DNA from: Pseudomonas sichuanensis
GTDB taxonomy: Bacteria > Pseudomonadota > Gammaproteobacteria > Pseudomonadales > Pseudomonadaceae
Direction: 5' to 3'
Assembly: GCF_003231305.1 (NCBI RefSeq)
Contig: NZ_QKVM01000001.1
Span: forward strand, 124,001-188,000
Length of the DNA: 64,000 nucleotides
Positions within the stretch are counted from its first letter, which is position 1, and every line of letters starts with the position of its first letter. Shown here one piece after another: positions 25,558 to 34,327 of the stretch. A program made the translations under genes and the position numbers. The notes beneath the pieces were generated by a model. That model had not been told where the DNA came from, searched no databases, and saw only the letters and a program-made list of their open reading frames with translations.

Positions 25558-26463
25558 TCAGATGATCTTGCCCGGCACTCCACCCGCCAACCGCCCCGCC
25601 TGCAACCACCCCAGCGCAATCGGCCAGAGGCTCTGGCGAAACCGGTCATGGAAGAACGCGAAATGCCCTATCTCCTCGACGCCGATATCCACAGGCGCCA
25701 CCCGCAGGTGCTTGCGCCCGCGCTCATCCAGATAACCCAATAACCGCTCGGTGGCCGCCACCGTGCCGAACGGATCGTCGGTCAGGCTGATCGCCAGGGT
25801 CGAGGCGCTGACCTGAGCGAACGGCAACGCTTCCAACAACCGCCCGCTGGGCCGATGCTCGTAACGTGGCGTCGGCGTGCTCCAGTCATGCACCACACCG
25901 GCCGGCGTGTCCTCCAGCCACCCCAGGCGCTTGCCCGGAAAGTAGCCGAACACCCGGGTCAGCAATGGCATCAGCACATGCCATTTGCCATATAACTGCC
26001 AACGCTGGTCCGCCGCATAGTCGCGCCAGTAGGCGAACTGCGCGCCCACCAGCACCGCGTGCTGCACCTGTGCCGCCGAGGGCGCCAGCCCCAGCGCCCA
26101 GCCGCCGAAACTGTGCCCCACCACATGCACCGGCTGCCCCGGATGCTCGGCGCCGGCCAGTTGCAGCATGGCCTCGAAATCCAGCCGGCCCCAGTCGCTC
26201 CACGAGGCCTGGAAACCGCGCAGCGAGGCCGGGCGCGATTCACCGATGCCACGGTAGTCGTAGCTCAGCACATCGAAGCCTTGGGCGAACAGGTAGTCGG
26301 CAAAACGCGAGTAGTAACGGCAACGCACCGAAGTGGCGGCGTTGATGATCACCAGCGGGCGCTGGCTATCGAGGGCTGCATGGCGCCAGCGGAAACCACC
26401 GAGGCTGTAGCCGTCGGGGGCGTTGTGGCGAAAGGCGGTGGCGGGCTGGGTAAGGCTGCTCAT
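25558..26463 (-). CDS. Alpha/beta-fold serine hydrolase
   Basis: A 301-aa protein. The nucleophile elbow VVGHSFGGWALGL (Ser at about 118) and SYDYRGIGESRPASL are typical of an alpha/beta hydrolase; the final His is probably in EEIGHFAFFHDRFRQ. AATSVRCRYYSRFADYLFAQ at about 40-60 is typical of a group often annotated as serine aminopeptidase-S33-like hydrolases. Substrate unknown. It lies between two REP pairs and is probably monocistronic. Confidence 0.75.
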   Translation of the reverse strand: MSSLTQPATAFRHNAPDGYSLGGFRWRHAALDSQRPLVIINAATSVRCRYYSRFADYLFAQGFDVLSYDYRGIGESRPASLRGFQASWSDWGRLDFEAMLQLAGAEHPGQPVHVVGHSFGGWALGLAPSAAQVQHAVLVGAQFAYWRDYAADQRWQLYGKWHVLMPLLTRVFGYFPGKRLGWLEDTPAGVVHDWSTPTPRYEHRPSGRLLEALPFAQVSASTLAISLTDDPFGTVAATERLLGYLDERGRKHLRVAPVDIGVEEIGHFAFFHDRFRQSLWPIALGWLQAGRLAGGVPGKII

Positions 26464-26523
26464 GGCGCGCTTCTGTGTTGTTGTGCGCCTACGCTAGCAA
26501 AAATTCTTTCGCCTGTACCAATG

Positions 26524-26588
26524 CATCGCGGGGCAAGCCCGCTCCCACGCCAGATATTGAAGGCGTGGGAGCGGGCTTGCCCCGCGAT
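26524..26588. repeat. REP pair, type B
   Basis: CATCGCGGGGCAAGCCCGCT inverted against GGAGCGGGCTTGCCCCGCGA with about 20 bp between arms. It lies just past the fabV stop. Confidence 0.9.
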
Positions 26589-26602
26589 GGGGTCAAACGC
26601 GA

Positions 26603-27802
26603 TTACAGCTCGATGCAGTCGAACTTCACATCGGTGGCCACGTCTTCGTCGTAGTTGACGTCAGCGCGCTCGAAACCGAACAGGTTGAGGAACTGCTTCT
26701 TGTAACCGGCGTAGTCGGTCAGCTCGAACAGGTTCTCGGTGGTCACCTTCGGCCACATGGCACGGCAGGCGTCCTGCACATCATCACGCAGTTCCCAGTC
26801 GTCCAGACGCAGACGGCCTTCCTCGTCCAGTGCAGCCGGCGCACCGTCCTCACGGTACATGCGGTCACGGAACATTCGGTCCAGCTGGTGCTGGGTACCT
26901 TCGTGGATACCCTTCTCCTGCATGATCTTGAAGACCATCGACAGGTACAGCGGCATAACCGGGATAGCCGAGCTGGCCTGGGTAACCACCGACTTCAGCA
27001 CCGCAACGTTGGCACTGCCACCGACTTTTTTGCCCAGGCGCTGGGCGGTTTCGTCCAGGTCCTGCTTGGCCTTGCCCAGCGCGCCGTCCCAGTAGATCGG
27101 CCAGGTGATGTCGGAGCCGATGTAGCTGAAGGCCACGGTGCGGGCCTGAGGCGCCAGTACGCCGGCGGCGTTCAGGGCATCGATCCACAGCTCCCAGTCC
27201 TGGCCGCCCATCACGGTGACGGTGTCGGCGATTTCCTGCTCGGTGGCCGGCTCGATGCTGGCCTCGATGATGGTGTCCTTGTTGGTGTCGATGGCGGTCG
27301 ACTTGTACGGCTGGCCAATCGGCTTGAGCGCGGAGCGGATCACTTCACCGGTCTGCGGCAGCTTGCGCACCGGCGAGGCCAGCGAGTAGATGACCAGGTC
27401 GACCTGGCCGCCCATTTCGTTCTTGATCAGCTCGATGACCTTGGCGCGGGCTTCGTCGGAGAAGGCGTCACCGTTGATCGACTTGCTGTACAGGCCCTCG
27501 GCCTTGGCGAATTTGTCGAAAGCGGCGGCGTTGTACCAGCCGGCGGTGCCGGCCTTGGTCTCGGTGCCCGGCTTTTCGAAGAACACGCCCAGGGTGTCGG
27601 CCTTGAAGCCGAATGCCGCGGTGATGCGGGCGGCCAGGCCGTAGCCGCTGGAGGCGCCGATCACCAGGACTTTCTTCGGACCATCCTCGCGCACGCCCAG
27701 CTTGCGGGTGGCTTCGATCTGGTCACGGACGTTGAGCTCGCAGCCCTTCGGGTGAGTCGTGGTGCAGATGAAACCGCGAACCTTGGGATGAATGATGGCC
27801 AA
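26603..27802 (-). CDS. fabV: Trans-2-enoyl-ACP reductase FabV
   Basis: A 399-aa SDR-superfamily enoyl reductase. The nucleotide loop is [16 protein letters not shown] (about 45-60). The FabV hallmark Y-x8-K is [10 protein letters not shown] at about 237-246. It completes fatty-acid elongation by NADH-dependent reduction of enoyl-ACP; FabV enzymes are largely triclosan-insensitive, which explains intrinsic resistance in pseudomonads. Length is normal. It is bounded by REP pairs on both sides, so monocistronic. Confidence 0.97.
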   Translation of the reverse strand: MAIIHPKVRGFICTTTHPKGCELNVRDQIEATRKLGVREDGPKKVLVIGASSGYGLAARITAAFGFKADTLGVFFEKPGTETKAGTAGWYNAAAFDKFAKAEGLYSKSINGDAFSDEARAKVIELIKNEMGGQVDLVIYSLASPVRKLPQTGEVIRSALKPIGQPYKSTAIDTNKDTIIEASIEPATEQEIADTVTVMGGQDWELWIDALNAAGVLAPQARTVAFSYIGSDITWPIYWDGALGKAKQDLDETAQRLGKKVGGSANVAVLKSVVTQASSAIPVMPLYLSMVFKIMQEKGIHEGTQHQLDRMFRDRMYREDGAPAALDEEGRLRLDDWELRDDVQDACRAMWPKVTTENLFELTDYAGYKKQFLNLFGFERADVNYDEDVATDVKFDCIEL

Positions 27803-27947
27803 TGTCTGTACCTCGTCAGGTTTAGGCTGGGGAAGCGCCCCGGCAAAAATGGGGCGGTTCCGTTTGATCTAGAGGGTGAGACTACCCTCGCATGTCATCC
27901 GACACATATTACGGGGTGATCGGGGTGATGCAAAACACCAGCGGCCC

Positions 27948-28023
27948 TATCGCGGGGCAAGCCCGCTCCCACGCTGTATGTGCAAATGCGCGAGCGGCGT
28001 GGGAGCGGGCTTGCCCCGCGATA
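27948..28023. repeat. REP pair, type B
   Basis: TATCGCGGGGCAAGCCCGCT and inverse GGAGCGGGCTTGCCCCGCGA between fabV and a LysR gene; the LysR stop is 7 bp beyond. Confidence 0.9.
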
Positions 28024-28029
28024 GGGCCA

Positions 28030-28881
28030 TCAGCCCTGCACCAGTACCCCCTTCAACCATTCCAGAAAGCGCCGCGCCTGCGGGTCATCCTGGCTGTCGC
28101 GATGCACCAGGCAACTCCATGCCGGCCCACGCACGCGCTGGGCAGACAACGCCTGCAAGCGCCCCTGCGCCACCAACCGCTGCGCCAGCAGCTGGCTGAC
28201 CAGGGCAATCCCCAGGCCCTCGCCCGCCGCCTCCAGCAGCAACCCCGGGTCGGAAAAGTTCAGCCCCTTGCCCTGCTGCCCGACATCCTCGCCGCCTTCG
28301 ACCTGCCAGTGGCTCCAGTCCATCTCCCGCTCGCCATGCAAGGTGGTGCGGCCCTGCGCGGCCAAGTCCGGGTGGCAGGCCGGGTACAGCAGGTCCTGGT
28401 GCAGCACACTGAAGCTGCATTCAGCCTGGGCCCCGATGTCATCGCGGATCGCCAGGTCGATGGTCTCGCTGGCCATGTCCGGCACCTCGAAGCTGGTGAA
28501 CAGCCACAGGTCCACCTCCGGATAGCGCTGGTGAAAGTCCGCCAGGCGCGGCAGCAGCCAGTGCCGGGCGAACGCAGGGGTGGTGTTGACCACCAGTTGG
28601 TTGGGCTTGCGGTACTGGTCCAGCCGGCGGATGCCCACCGCCAGTTGCTGCAGCAAGGTCTGGGTGGTGCTGAGCAGATCATGCCCGGCATCGGTAAGGC
28701 TGACGCTGCGCCCGGTACGGTGGAACAGCGGTTGCTCCAGGTAGCTTTCCAGGCTGCGAATCTGCTGGCTGATCGCCGACTGGGTGAGGTTCAGGGCCTC
28801 GGCGGCCTTGTGGAAACTGCCCAGGCGGGCAGCGGCTTCGAAACCGCGCAGGGCGTTGAGCGGGGGCCAATGCTTGAGCAT
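28030..28881 (-). CDS. LysR-family regulator (GcvA-like) divergent from aguA
   Basis: A 283-aa LysR protein. The start LKHWPPLNALRGFEAAARLG with LNLTQSAISQQIRSLES is the GcvA-subgroup HTH; the effector domain runs from about 92. It is transcribed away from aguA with 134 bp between, so it probably controls the agmatine operon. P. aeruginosa uses a TetR-type AguR for aguBA, so LysR control would differ; this is inference from position. No clear T-N11-A pair was singled out. Confidence 0.82.
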   Translation of the reverse strand: MLKHWPPLNALRGFEAAARLGSFHKAAEALNLTQSAISQQIRSLESYLEQPLFHRTGRSVSLTDAGHDLLSTTQTLLQQLAVGIRRLDQYRKPNQLVVNTTPAFARHWLLPRLADFHQRYPEVDLWLFTSFEVPDMASETIDLAIRDDIGAQAECSFSVLHQDLLYPACHPDLAAQGRTTLHGEREMDWSHWQVEGGEDVGQQGKGLNFSDPGLLLEAAGEGLGIALVSQLLAQRLVAQGRLQALSAQRVRGPAWSCLVHRDSQDDPQARRFLEWLKGVLVQG

Positions 28882-29015
28882 GCTGATAAGCCTGACTGAT
28901 CAGAAATACGCTAAATCTATCGTTTGTCGCCCCAACTTCCCAGCCATAACATTGGCACCAACACCCGCGACGGCGGGCTTCGTTGATAAAAATCCCTAAT
29001 AGATCGGAGTTCACT

Positions 29016-30071
29016 ATGACCCTGTCCCACGACAGCGGCTGGCGCATGCCTGCCGAATGGGCCCGCCACGCCGCCACCTGGATGATCTGGCCGCACAACC
29101 AACCGCTGTGGGAATCGGGCTGGGGCGTCACCCTGGCCGATGTACAGCGCGACTACGCCCGAGTAGCCGCCGCCATCGCCCGCTTCGAGCCGGTGAAGAT
29201 GGTGGTGGACCCGTCCGCCATGGCCACCGCCCGCGAGCTGTGCGGCGCCGGCATCGAGCTGATCGAACTGGCCGTCGACGACAGCTGGTGCCGCGACAGC
29301 GGGCCAAGCTTCCTGCTGCACCTGCAGCACGGCGTGGCCGGCCTGAGCTGGCGCTTCAACGCCTGGGGCAACAAGTCCGAACACGGCAAGGACCGCAGCC
29401 TGGCCCGGCGCATCCTCGACCAGCTCGGTTTCGAAGGCTTCAGCACCCCGCTGTGCAACGAAGGCGGCGCCATCCATGTGGACGGTGAAGGCACGCTGAT
29501 CACCACCGAATCGGTACTGCTCAACCCCAATCGCAACCCGGGCCTGAGCAAGGCCGAGTTCGAGGATTGCTTCGCCCGCCTGCTGGGCATCCGCAAGACC
29601 ATCTGGCTGCCGGGCGACCCGCAGTACGTGACCGGTGACATGACCGACGGCCATGTCGACGGCGTGTGCGCCTTCGCCCGCCCCGGCGTGCTGCTGGTGG
29701 ATGCCACTCATGACAAGGGCTCGGTGTACGCCGAGGTGGTCCGCGAGAACCGCCGTGCGCTGGAGCTGGCCACCGACGCCCAAGGCCGTCAATTCGAGCT
29801 GCTCGACCTGTACGAGGCCACGGCGGCCGTGGACACCGACGCCGAGGTGTTCTGCGCCTCCTACACCAACTTCTACCTGGCCAATGGCGCGGTGATCATG
29901 CCGGCCTATGGCATCGACGCCGACCAGGCCGCCGCCGATCAGCTCGCCCATGCCTTCCCCGGCCGCGAAGTGGTGCCGGTGCGCATCGACCATATCGCCC
30001 ACGGTGGCGGCGGCATCCACTGCATCACCCAGCAGCAGCCGGCCTGGCCGCTGCAAGGAGAACGCCCATGA
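29016..30071 (+). CDS. aguA: Agmatine deiminase
   Basis: A 351-aa guanidino-modifying enzyme (PAD-type fold). It has the D-D-S-W-C-R-D-S-G-P substrate motif (about 89-98), FNAWGNK (about 117), GHVDGVCAF with the catalytic His (about 212) and C-terminal GGGGIHC with the catalytic Cys (about 336). It converts agmatine to N-carbamoylputrescine and ammonia in the cytosol. ATG 29016 follows CGGAG by 6 bases. Its stop overlaps aguB by ATGA. No signal peptide, unlike the paralogue at 32066. Confidence 0.95.
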   Translation: MTLSHDSGWRMPAEWARHAATWMIWPHNQPLWESGWGVTLADVQRDYARVAAAIARFEPVKMVVDPSAMATARELCGAGIELIELAVDDSWCRDSGPSFLLHLQHGVAGLSWRFNAWGNKSEHGKDRSLARRILDQLGFEGFSTPLCNEGGAIHVDGEGTLITTESVLLNPNRNPGLSKAEFEDCFARLLGIRKTIWLPGDPQYVTGDMTDGHVDGVCAFARPGVLLVDATHDKGSVYAEVVRENRRALELATDAQGRQFELLDLYEATAAVDTDAEVFCASYTNFYLANGAVIMPAYGIDADQAAADQLAHAFPGREVVPVRIDHIAHGGGGIHCITQQQPAWPLQGERP

Positions 30072-30964
30072 GCACCCTGCGCATCGCCACCACCCAGATG
30101 GCCTGCAGCTGGGATGTGCCCGGCAACCTCGACCGCGCCGAGCAACTGGTGCGCCAGGCCGCTGCCGATGGCGCCCAGGTGATCCTGCTGCAGGAGCTGT
30201 TCGCCACCCCGTACTTCTGCATCGAGCAGTGCCACAGCCACCAGGCCCTGGCCGAGGACTACCACGACAGCCCGCTGCTGCGCCGCTTCGCCGCCCTGGC
30301 CAAGGAGCTGGGCGTGGTGCTGCCGCTGAGCTGGTACGAGCGCGCCGGCAACGCCTTCTTCAACTCGCTGACCGTGGCCGACGCCGACGGCACGCTGCTG
30401 GGGGTGTACCGCAAGAGCCATATCCCCAATGCCATCGGCTACCAGGAGAAGGAGTACTTCAGCCCCGGCGACACCGGCTTCAAGGTCTGGGACACCGCCT
30501 TCGGCCGCCTGGGCATCGGCATCTGCTGGGACCAGTGGTTCCCCGAGACCGCCCGCTGCCTGGCGCTGATGGGCGCCGAAGTGCTGCTGTTCCCCACCGC
30601 CATCGGCTCCGAGCCCGGCGCCGCGGGGCTGGATTCGCGCGATCACTGGCAAGTCGCCATGCGCGGCCATGCCGCCGCCAACCTGCTGCCGGTGGTGGCC
30701 GCCAACCGGGTCGGCGAGGAAGTGGCCAAGAGCGACAGCAGCCTGTCGATGCGCTTCTACGGCTCGTCGTTCATCTGCGACCACAAGGGCGCCCTGCTCG
30801 CCGAAGCCGACCGCGCCAGCAGTGGCGTGTGGCTGCACGACCTGGACCTGGCGCAGATGCGCGAGGACCGCCTGAGCTGGGGCGTGTACCGCGACCGCCG
30901 CCCCGACCTGTACGCGCCGTTGATGACCCTCGACGGCCGCACCCCACACACCGAGAGGGCCTGA
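30068..30964 (+). CDS. aguB: N-carbamoylputrescine amidase
   Basis: A 298-aa nitrilase-superfamily amidase. Catalytic Glu is in LLQELFATPYFC (about 43), Lys in YRKSHIPN (about 119) and Cys in GICWDQWFPE (about 156). It hydrolyses N-carbamoylputrescine to putrescine, CO2 and NH3. Coupled to aguA by a 4-bp overlap; the transporter-like gene begins 2 bp after its stop. Confidence 0.96.
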   Translation: MSTLRIATTQMACSWDVPGNLDRAEQLVRQAAADGAQVILLQELFATPYFCIEQCHSHQALAEDYHDSPLLRRFAALAKELGVVLPLSWYERAGNAFFNSLTVADADGTLLGVYRKSHIPNAIGYQEKEYFSPGDTGFKVWDTAFGRLGIGICWDQWFPETARCLALMGAEVLLFPTAIGSEPGAAGLDSRDHWQVAMRGHAAANLLPVVAANRVGEEVAKSDSSLSMRFYGSSFICDHKGALLAEADRASSGVWLHDLDLAQMREDRLSWGVYRDRRPDLYAPLMTLDGRTPHTERA

Positions 30965-30966
30965 GC

Positions 30967-32061
30967 ATGCCACGCCGTCCATCACAACTGCTGGCCATCG
31001 CCGCGCTGGCGGCCTGCGCCGGTATCGCCCAGGCCGAGCAGGACGCCTTGCGCCTGTACAACTGGGCCGACTATTTCGCCGAGGACACGCTCAAGCGCTT
31101 CACCGCCGAAACCGGTATCCCGGTGATCTACGACGTCATGGACGGCAGCGAGGTGCTCGAGGCCAAGCTGATGTCCGGGCGCAGCGGCTACGACCTGGTG
31201 TTCCCCGGCGACACCGTGGCCGAACGGCTGATGCGCGCCGGCAGCCTGCAGAAGCTGGACCGCAGCCAGCTGACCGCGCTGGACGACATCGACCCCAGCC
31301 TGCGCAAGCTGCACGACCAGTACCCCAAGGCCAGCCAGGCCACCGTGCCCTACACCTGGGGTACCATCGGCCTGACCATGGATGCGAAAAAGATCCGCGA
31401 GCGCATGCCCGACGCCCCGCTGAACAGCCTCGACCTGCTGTTCAAGCCGGAGCTGGCTGCCAAGTTCGCCGACTGCGGCATCTCGATGATCGACTCGCCC
31501 GACGAAGTGCTGGCCGTGGTGCTGCACTACCTGGGCCGCGAACCGCGCAGCGCCAAACCCGATGACCTGGCCGCCGCCAGCGAACTGCTCAAGGGCATCC
31601 GCCCCTATGTGAAGAAGCTGCAGTCGCAACCGGTGACCGAGCTGGTCAACCAAAACATCTGCCTGTCGCTGGGCTACAGCGGCGACGTGATCCAGGCCCA
31701 ACGCACCGCCGAAGCCGCCGGCAAGGCCATCGACTTCCAGTACCGCGTGCCCCGCGAAGGCACCACGGTGTGGATGGACACCATGGCCATCCCCGCCGAC
31801 GCCAAGCACCCCGAGTACGCCTATCGTTTCATCAACTTCGTCATGCGCCCGGAAAACATGGCCGCGATCAGCAGCACCACCGGCTACCCCACCTCAAGCG
31901 CCAAGGCGCGCCCACTGGTGGACGCCCGGCTGCGCGACAACCCCGATATCTACCTTGACGAAGCTACCTATGCCCGGCTGATCCCCGGCAAGGACATCCC
32001 CCAGGCCGACATGCGCGCGCGCATGCGTGTCTGGACCCGTTTCAAGACTGCTCAGGACTGA
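30967..32061 (+). CDS. Periplasmic polyamine-binding protein (PotF/SpuD-like)
   Basis: A 364-aa solute-binding protein with a Sec signal peptide (residues 1-23, cleavage near AQA-EQ). LRLYNWADYFAEDTLKRF is the polyamine-binding opening; DVMDGSEVLEAKLMSGRSG, TVPYTWGTIGL and TVWMDTMAIPADAKHPE include aromatic/acidic residues lining the site in PotD/PotF. It probably delivers putrescine, spermidine or agmatine to an ABC permease that is not encoded here. Located 2 bp after aguB and 4 bp before the next gene, so it is part of the agmatine operon. Confidence 0.88.
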   Translation: MPRRPSQLLAIAALAACAGIAQAEQDALRLYNWADYFAEDTLKRFTAETGIPVIYDVMDGSEVLEAKLMSGRSGYDLVFPGDTVAERLMRAGSLQKLDRSQLTALDDIDPSLRKLHDQYPKASQATVPYTWGTIGLTMDAKKIRERMPDAPLNSLDLLFKPELAAKFADCGISMIDSPDEVLAVVLHYLGREPRSAKPDDLAAASELLKGIRPYVKKLQSQPVTELVNQNICLSLGYSGDVIQAQRTAEAAGKAIDFQYRVPREGTTVWMDTMAIPADAKHPEYAYRFINFVMRPENMAAISSTTGYPTSSAKARPLVDARLRDNPDIYLDEATYARLIPGKDIPQADMRARMRVWTRFKTAQD

Positions 32062-32065
32062 CCCC

Positions 32066-33184
32066 ATGCCCACTCGCCGCACCTTCCTTCAACAGCTCAG
32101 CGTGGTCGCGGGCGTCAGCGCCGCCGCCAGCTTCGGCCTGCCCCTGGGCAACGCCCGCGCCGCCGAGGCCGGCCGCTGGTTCATGCCCGACGAGGGTGAA
32201 AAGCAGCAGTGCGCCTACATCGCCTTCGGCGCCCAGGACGCCATCTGGGAAGACTTCACCGAAGACGTGCAGGCCGCGCTGGGCCGTATCGCCCGGGCCA
32301 TTGCCGCCTACCAGCCGGTGACGGTGTTCTGCCGCGCCAGCGAACGCGATATCGCCGAGGAAGAATGCGGCAGCCACAACATCACCTATGTCGAAACCGA
32401 GCTGGACGACATCTGGATGCGTGACATCGGCGCCAACCTGGTGCTGGACGACGATGGCGCGCTGGGCGCGGTGGACTTCAACTTCAACGGTTGGGGCGGC
32501 AAGCAGCAGCACCGTTACGACGCCAAGCTGGCGGCGCGCGTGGCCAAGCTGGCCGGCGCCCAGTACCTGCGCAGCGAGCTGGTGGGCGAAGGCGGCGGCA
32601 TCGAAGTGGACGGCCACGGCACCGGGATCATGACCGAGAGCAGCTGGATCAACCGCAACCGCAACCCCGACTGGAGCAAGGCCGAGGTCGAAGAGGAACT
32701 GAAGGCGCGTTTGGGGCTGCGCAAGATCATCTGGCTGCCGGGCATCAAGGGCAAGGACATCACCGATGCCCACGTGGATTTCTATGCGCGCTTCGCGGCG
32801 CCCGGCGTGGTGGTGGCGAACCTGGACAACGACCCGGATTCCTACGACTACGCCGTGACCCGCAAGCACCTGGAGATTCTGCAGAACGCCACCGACGCCG
32901 ATGGGCGCAAGTTGCAGGTGCATACGATGTCGCCGCCGTTGAAACCGCGCAGCAACAAGTTCAGCAAGGGCAACCCGGACTTTGCCGCGGGGTACATCAA
33001 CTACTTCGTGATCAATGGCGCGGTGATCGCACCGCAGTTTGGTGATCGCAGTGCCGATGAGAAGGCCCGGGCGTTGCTGGTGCAGTTGTATCCGGGGCGC
33101 ACGGTGGTGCAGCTGGACATCGATGCGATTGCGGCGGGTGGCGGAGGCATCCACTGCGTGACCAACCAGTGCCCGGCGGTGTAG
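32066..33184 (+). CDS. Tat-exported agmatine deiminase-family protein
   Basis: A 372-aa PAD-fold protein with a twin-arginine leader: T-R-R-T-F-L-Q at residues 3-9, then a hydrophobic stretch and A-R-A-A near 28-31. The enzyme part keeps D-D-I-W-M-R-D-I-G, FNFNGWGGKQQH, DAHVDFYARF (catalytic His) and GGGGIHC (catalytic Cys near the end), so it should be active. It would deiminate agmatine, or a related guanidino compound, in the periplasm, next to the binding protein encoded upstream. It is last in the operon. Sequence is diverged from AguA at 29016, so it is not a fresh duplication. Confidence 0.85.
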   Translation: MPTRRTFLQQLSVVAGVSAAASFGLPLGNARAAEAGRWFMPDEGEKQQCAYIAFGAQDAIWEDFTEDVQAALGRIARAIAAYQPVTVFCRASERDIAEEECGSHNITYVETELDDIWMRDIGANLVLDDDGALGAVDFNFNGWGGKQQHRYDAKLAARVAKLAGAQYLRSELVGEGGGIEVDGHGTGIMTESSWINRNRNPDWSKAEVEEELKARLGLRKIIWLPGIKGKDITDAHVDFYARFAAPGVVVANLDNDPDSYDYAVTRKHLEILQNATDADGRKLQVHTMSPPLKPRSNKFSKGNPDFAAGYINYFVINGAVIAPQFGDRSADEKARALLVQLYPGRTVVQLDIDAIAAGGGGIHCVTNQCPAV

Positions 33185-33191
33185 ATGCACT

Positions 33192-33316
33192 CATCGCGGG
33201 GCAAGCCCGCTCCCACGCAAGCATCGCTTGTGACTGTGGGTTACCCCCAAGGGTTGGATTGGTGTCCAACTTCTTGGAGGCAATCCGGTGCGTGGGAGCG
33301 GGCTTGCCCCGCGATG
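33192..33316. repeat. REP pair, type B, with long spacer
   Basis: CATCGCGGGGCAAGCCCGCT and inverse GGGAGCGGGCTTGCCCCGCG about 70 bp apart. The spacer holds its own stem, GTTGGA-TTGGTG-TCCAAC, near 33253-33270. It separates convergent operons. Confidence 0.88.
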
Positions 33317-33329
33317 GCCCCTCAGCCTT

Positions 33330-33863
33330 TCACGGATCCTCGGGCGACCGTCGCCGCCCGGTCACCATCGACAATGGCAGGTTCTCCCGCAAGCGCACAC
33401 TCTCCACCAGCGCCGCCAGCAGGTGCACGCCAACCAGCGCCAGCACCGCGTCGGCCAGCCAGCTGTGCAGCGTCTCCAGCCATTCGGCGCCCCACAGGGC
33501 ATCCACCTCCAGCATCATCCAGCCGGTCACGCCCAGGCTGGCGATGCCGGTCATCATCAGCACCATCACCAGCGCGCCGATCGGCGTATGCCCCATGCGG
33601 TGAAAGCGCTCGCCGCGCCAAAGCGCCAGCGCATGCGCCTTCAACCGCGCCCGCGTGGGCCAGAAGTCCGTCCAGCGCGCGCTGCGCGGCCCGACAAAGC
33701 CCCAGCCAATGCGCAGCACCAGGCAGGCCCCGGCGTAGTAACCCAGCCACTGGTGCCAGTCGTCACCGGCCTCGTTGAAGAAATAATCGGCAAAGAACAC
33801 CAGCGCCAGGGACCAGTGGCACAACCTCAGCAACGGGTCCCACAGGCGCACGCTGGCGGTCAC
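33330..33863 (-). CDS. Cytochrome b561-type membrane protein
   Basis: A 177-aa four-helix membrane cytochrome. Candidate haem-ligand His lie in LLRLCHWSLALVFF, WHQWLGYYAGA, MGHTPIGALVMVLMM and LHSWLADAVLALVGVHLLAA. It would carry electrons across or within the inner membrane from quinol to a partner. The start overlaps the stop of the small PepSY gene by ATGA, so the two function together. Confidence 0.85.
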   Translation of the reverse strand: MTASVRLWDPLLRLCHWSLALVFFADYFFNEAGDDWHQWLGYYAGACLVLRIGWGFVGPRSARWTDFWPTRARLKAHALALWRGERFHRMGHTPIGALVMVLMMTGIASLGVTGWMMLEVDALWGAEWLETLHSWLADAVLALVGVHLLAALVESVRLRENLPLSMVTGRRRSPEDP

Positions 33864-34129
33864 TTATGGATCTCGGTCTTGATCGCCTTGCCCGTGACCG
33901 GGTCGTGGTAGATCTCGACCTTGCGCCCGTCCTTGTCGAAACCGTAGATCTCGTAGCAGTTGCCCTTGGTGATCTGGAACTTGTTGATCTTGTAGCCCTG
34001 CTCCTTGAGCTGGGCCTGGAACTTGTCGGCGTCCTGCCAGGTACTGCGGTCGGCCGTGGTGCATTCGGTCTTGGCAAAGGTGTTGGCGCTGGCGAGCAGC
34101 AGGGTGATGGCAATCATTGAGTAGCGCAT
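33860..34129 (-). CDS. Small secreted PepSY-domain protein
   Basis: An 89-aa protein with a Sec signal peptide (residues 1-19, cleavage near TFA-KT) and one PepSY domain (FQAQLKEQGYKINKFQITKG; YEIYGFDKDGRKVEIYHDPV). Two Cys (in TECTTADR and GNCYEIYG) could form a disulfide. Together with the cytochrome b561 gene it forms a pair common in proteobacteria, where the periplasmic PepSY protein is thought to be a regulatory or electron-transfer accessory. Confidence 0.8.
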   Translation of the reverse strand: MRYSMIAITLLLASANTFAKTECTTADRSTWQDADKFQAQLKEQGYKINKFQITKGNCYEIYGFDKDGRKVEIYHDPVTGKAIKTEIHK

Positions 34130-34327
34130 GGCAGGCGGCTCCGATCTGGTGGTTGGTAAACACTGTCCCCGGAAGCTGACGGCAAGCTTAGTTGCGCGCA
34201 GCACAGGCGTGGCCCGCCGCCGTTCATTGATTTGAAATTCGGATCAATGGCAAAGAAAAACAAACTTCTCAAATCAGCGCCCGGCAGGGATGCTGTGGCG
34301 ATCATGACCGTACCCCGGAGAACAACA

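Noticed and set aside
25469..28023. Regular repeats near 25.5, 26.5 and 28.0 kb that could suggest a CRISPR-like array
   Set aside because: They are inverted REP pairs separated by whole genes; there are no short evenly spaced direct repeats and no cas genes.
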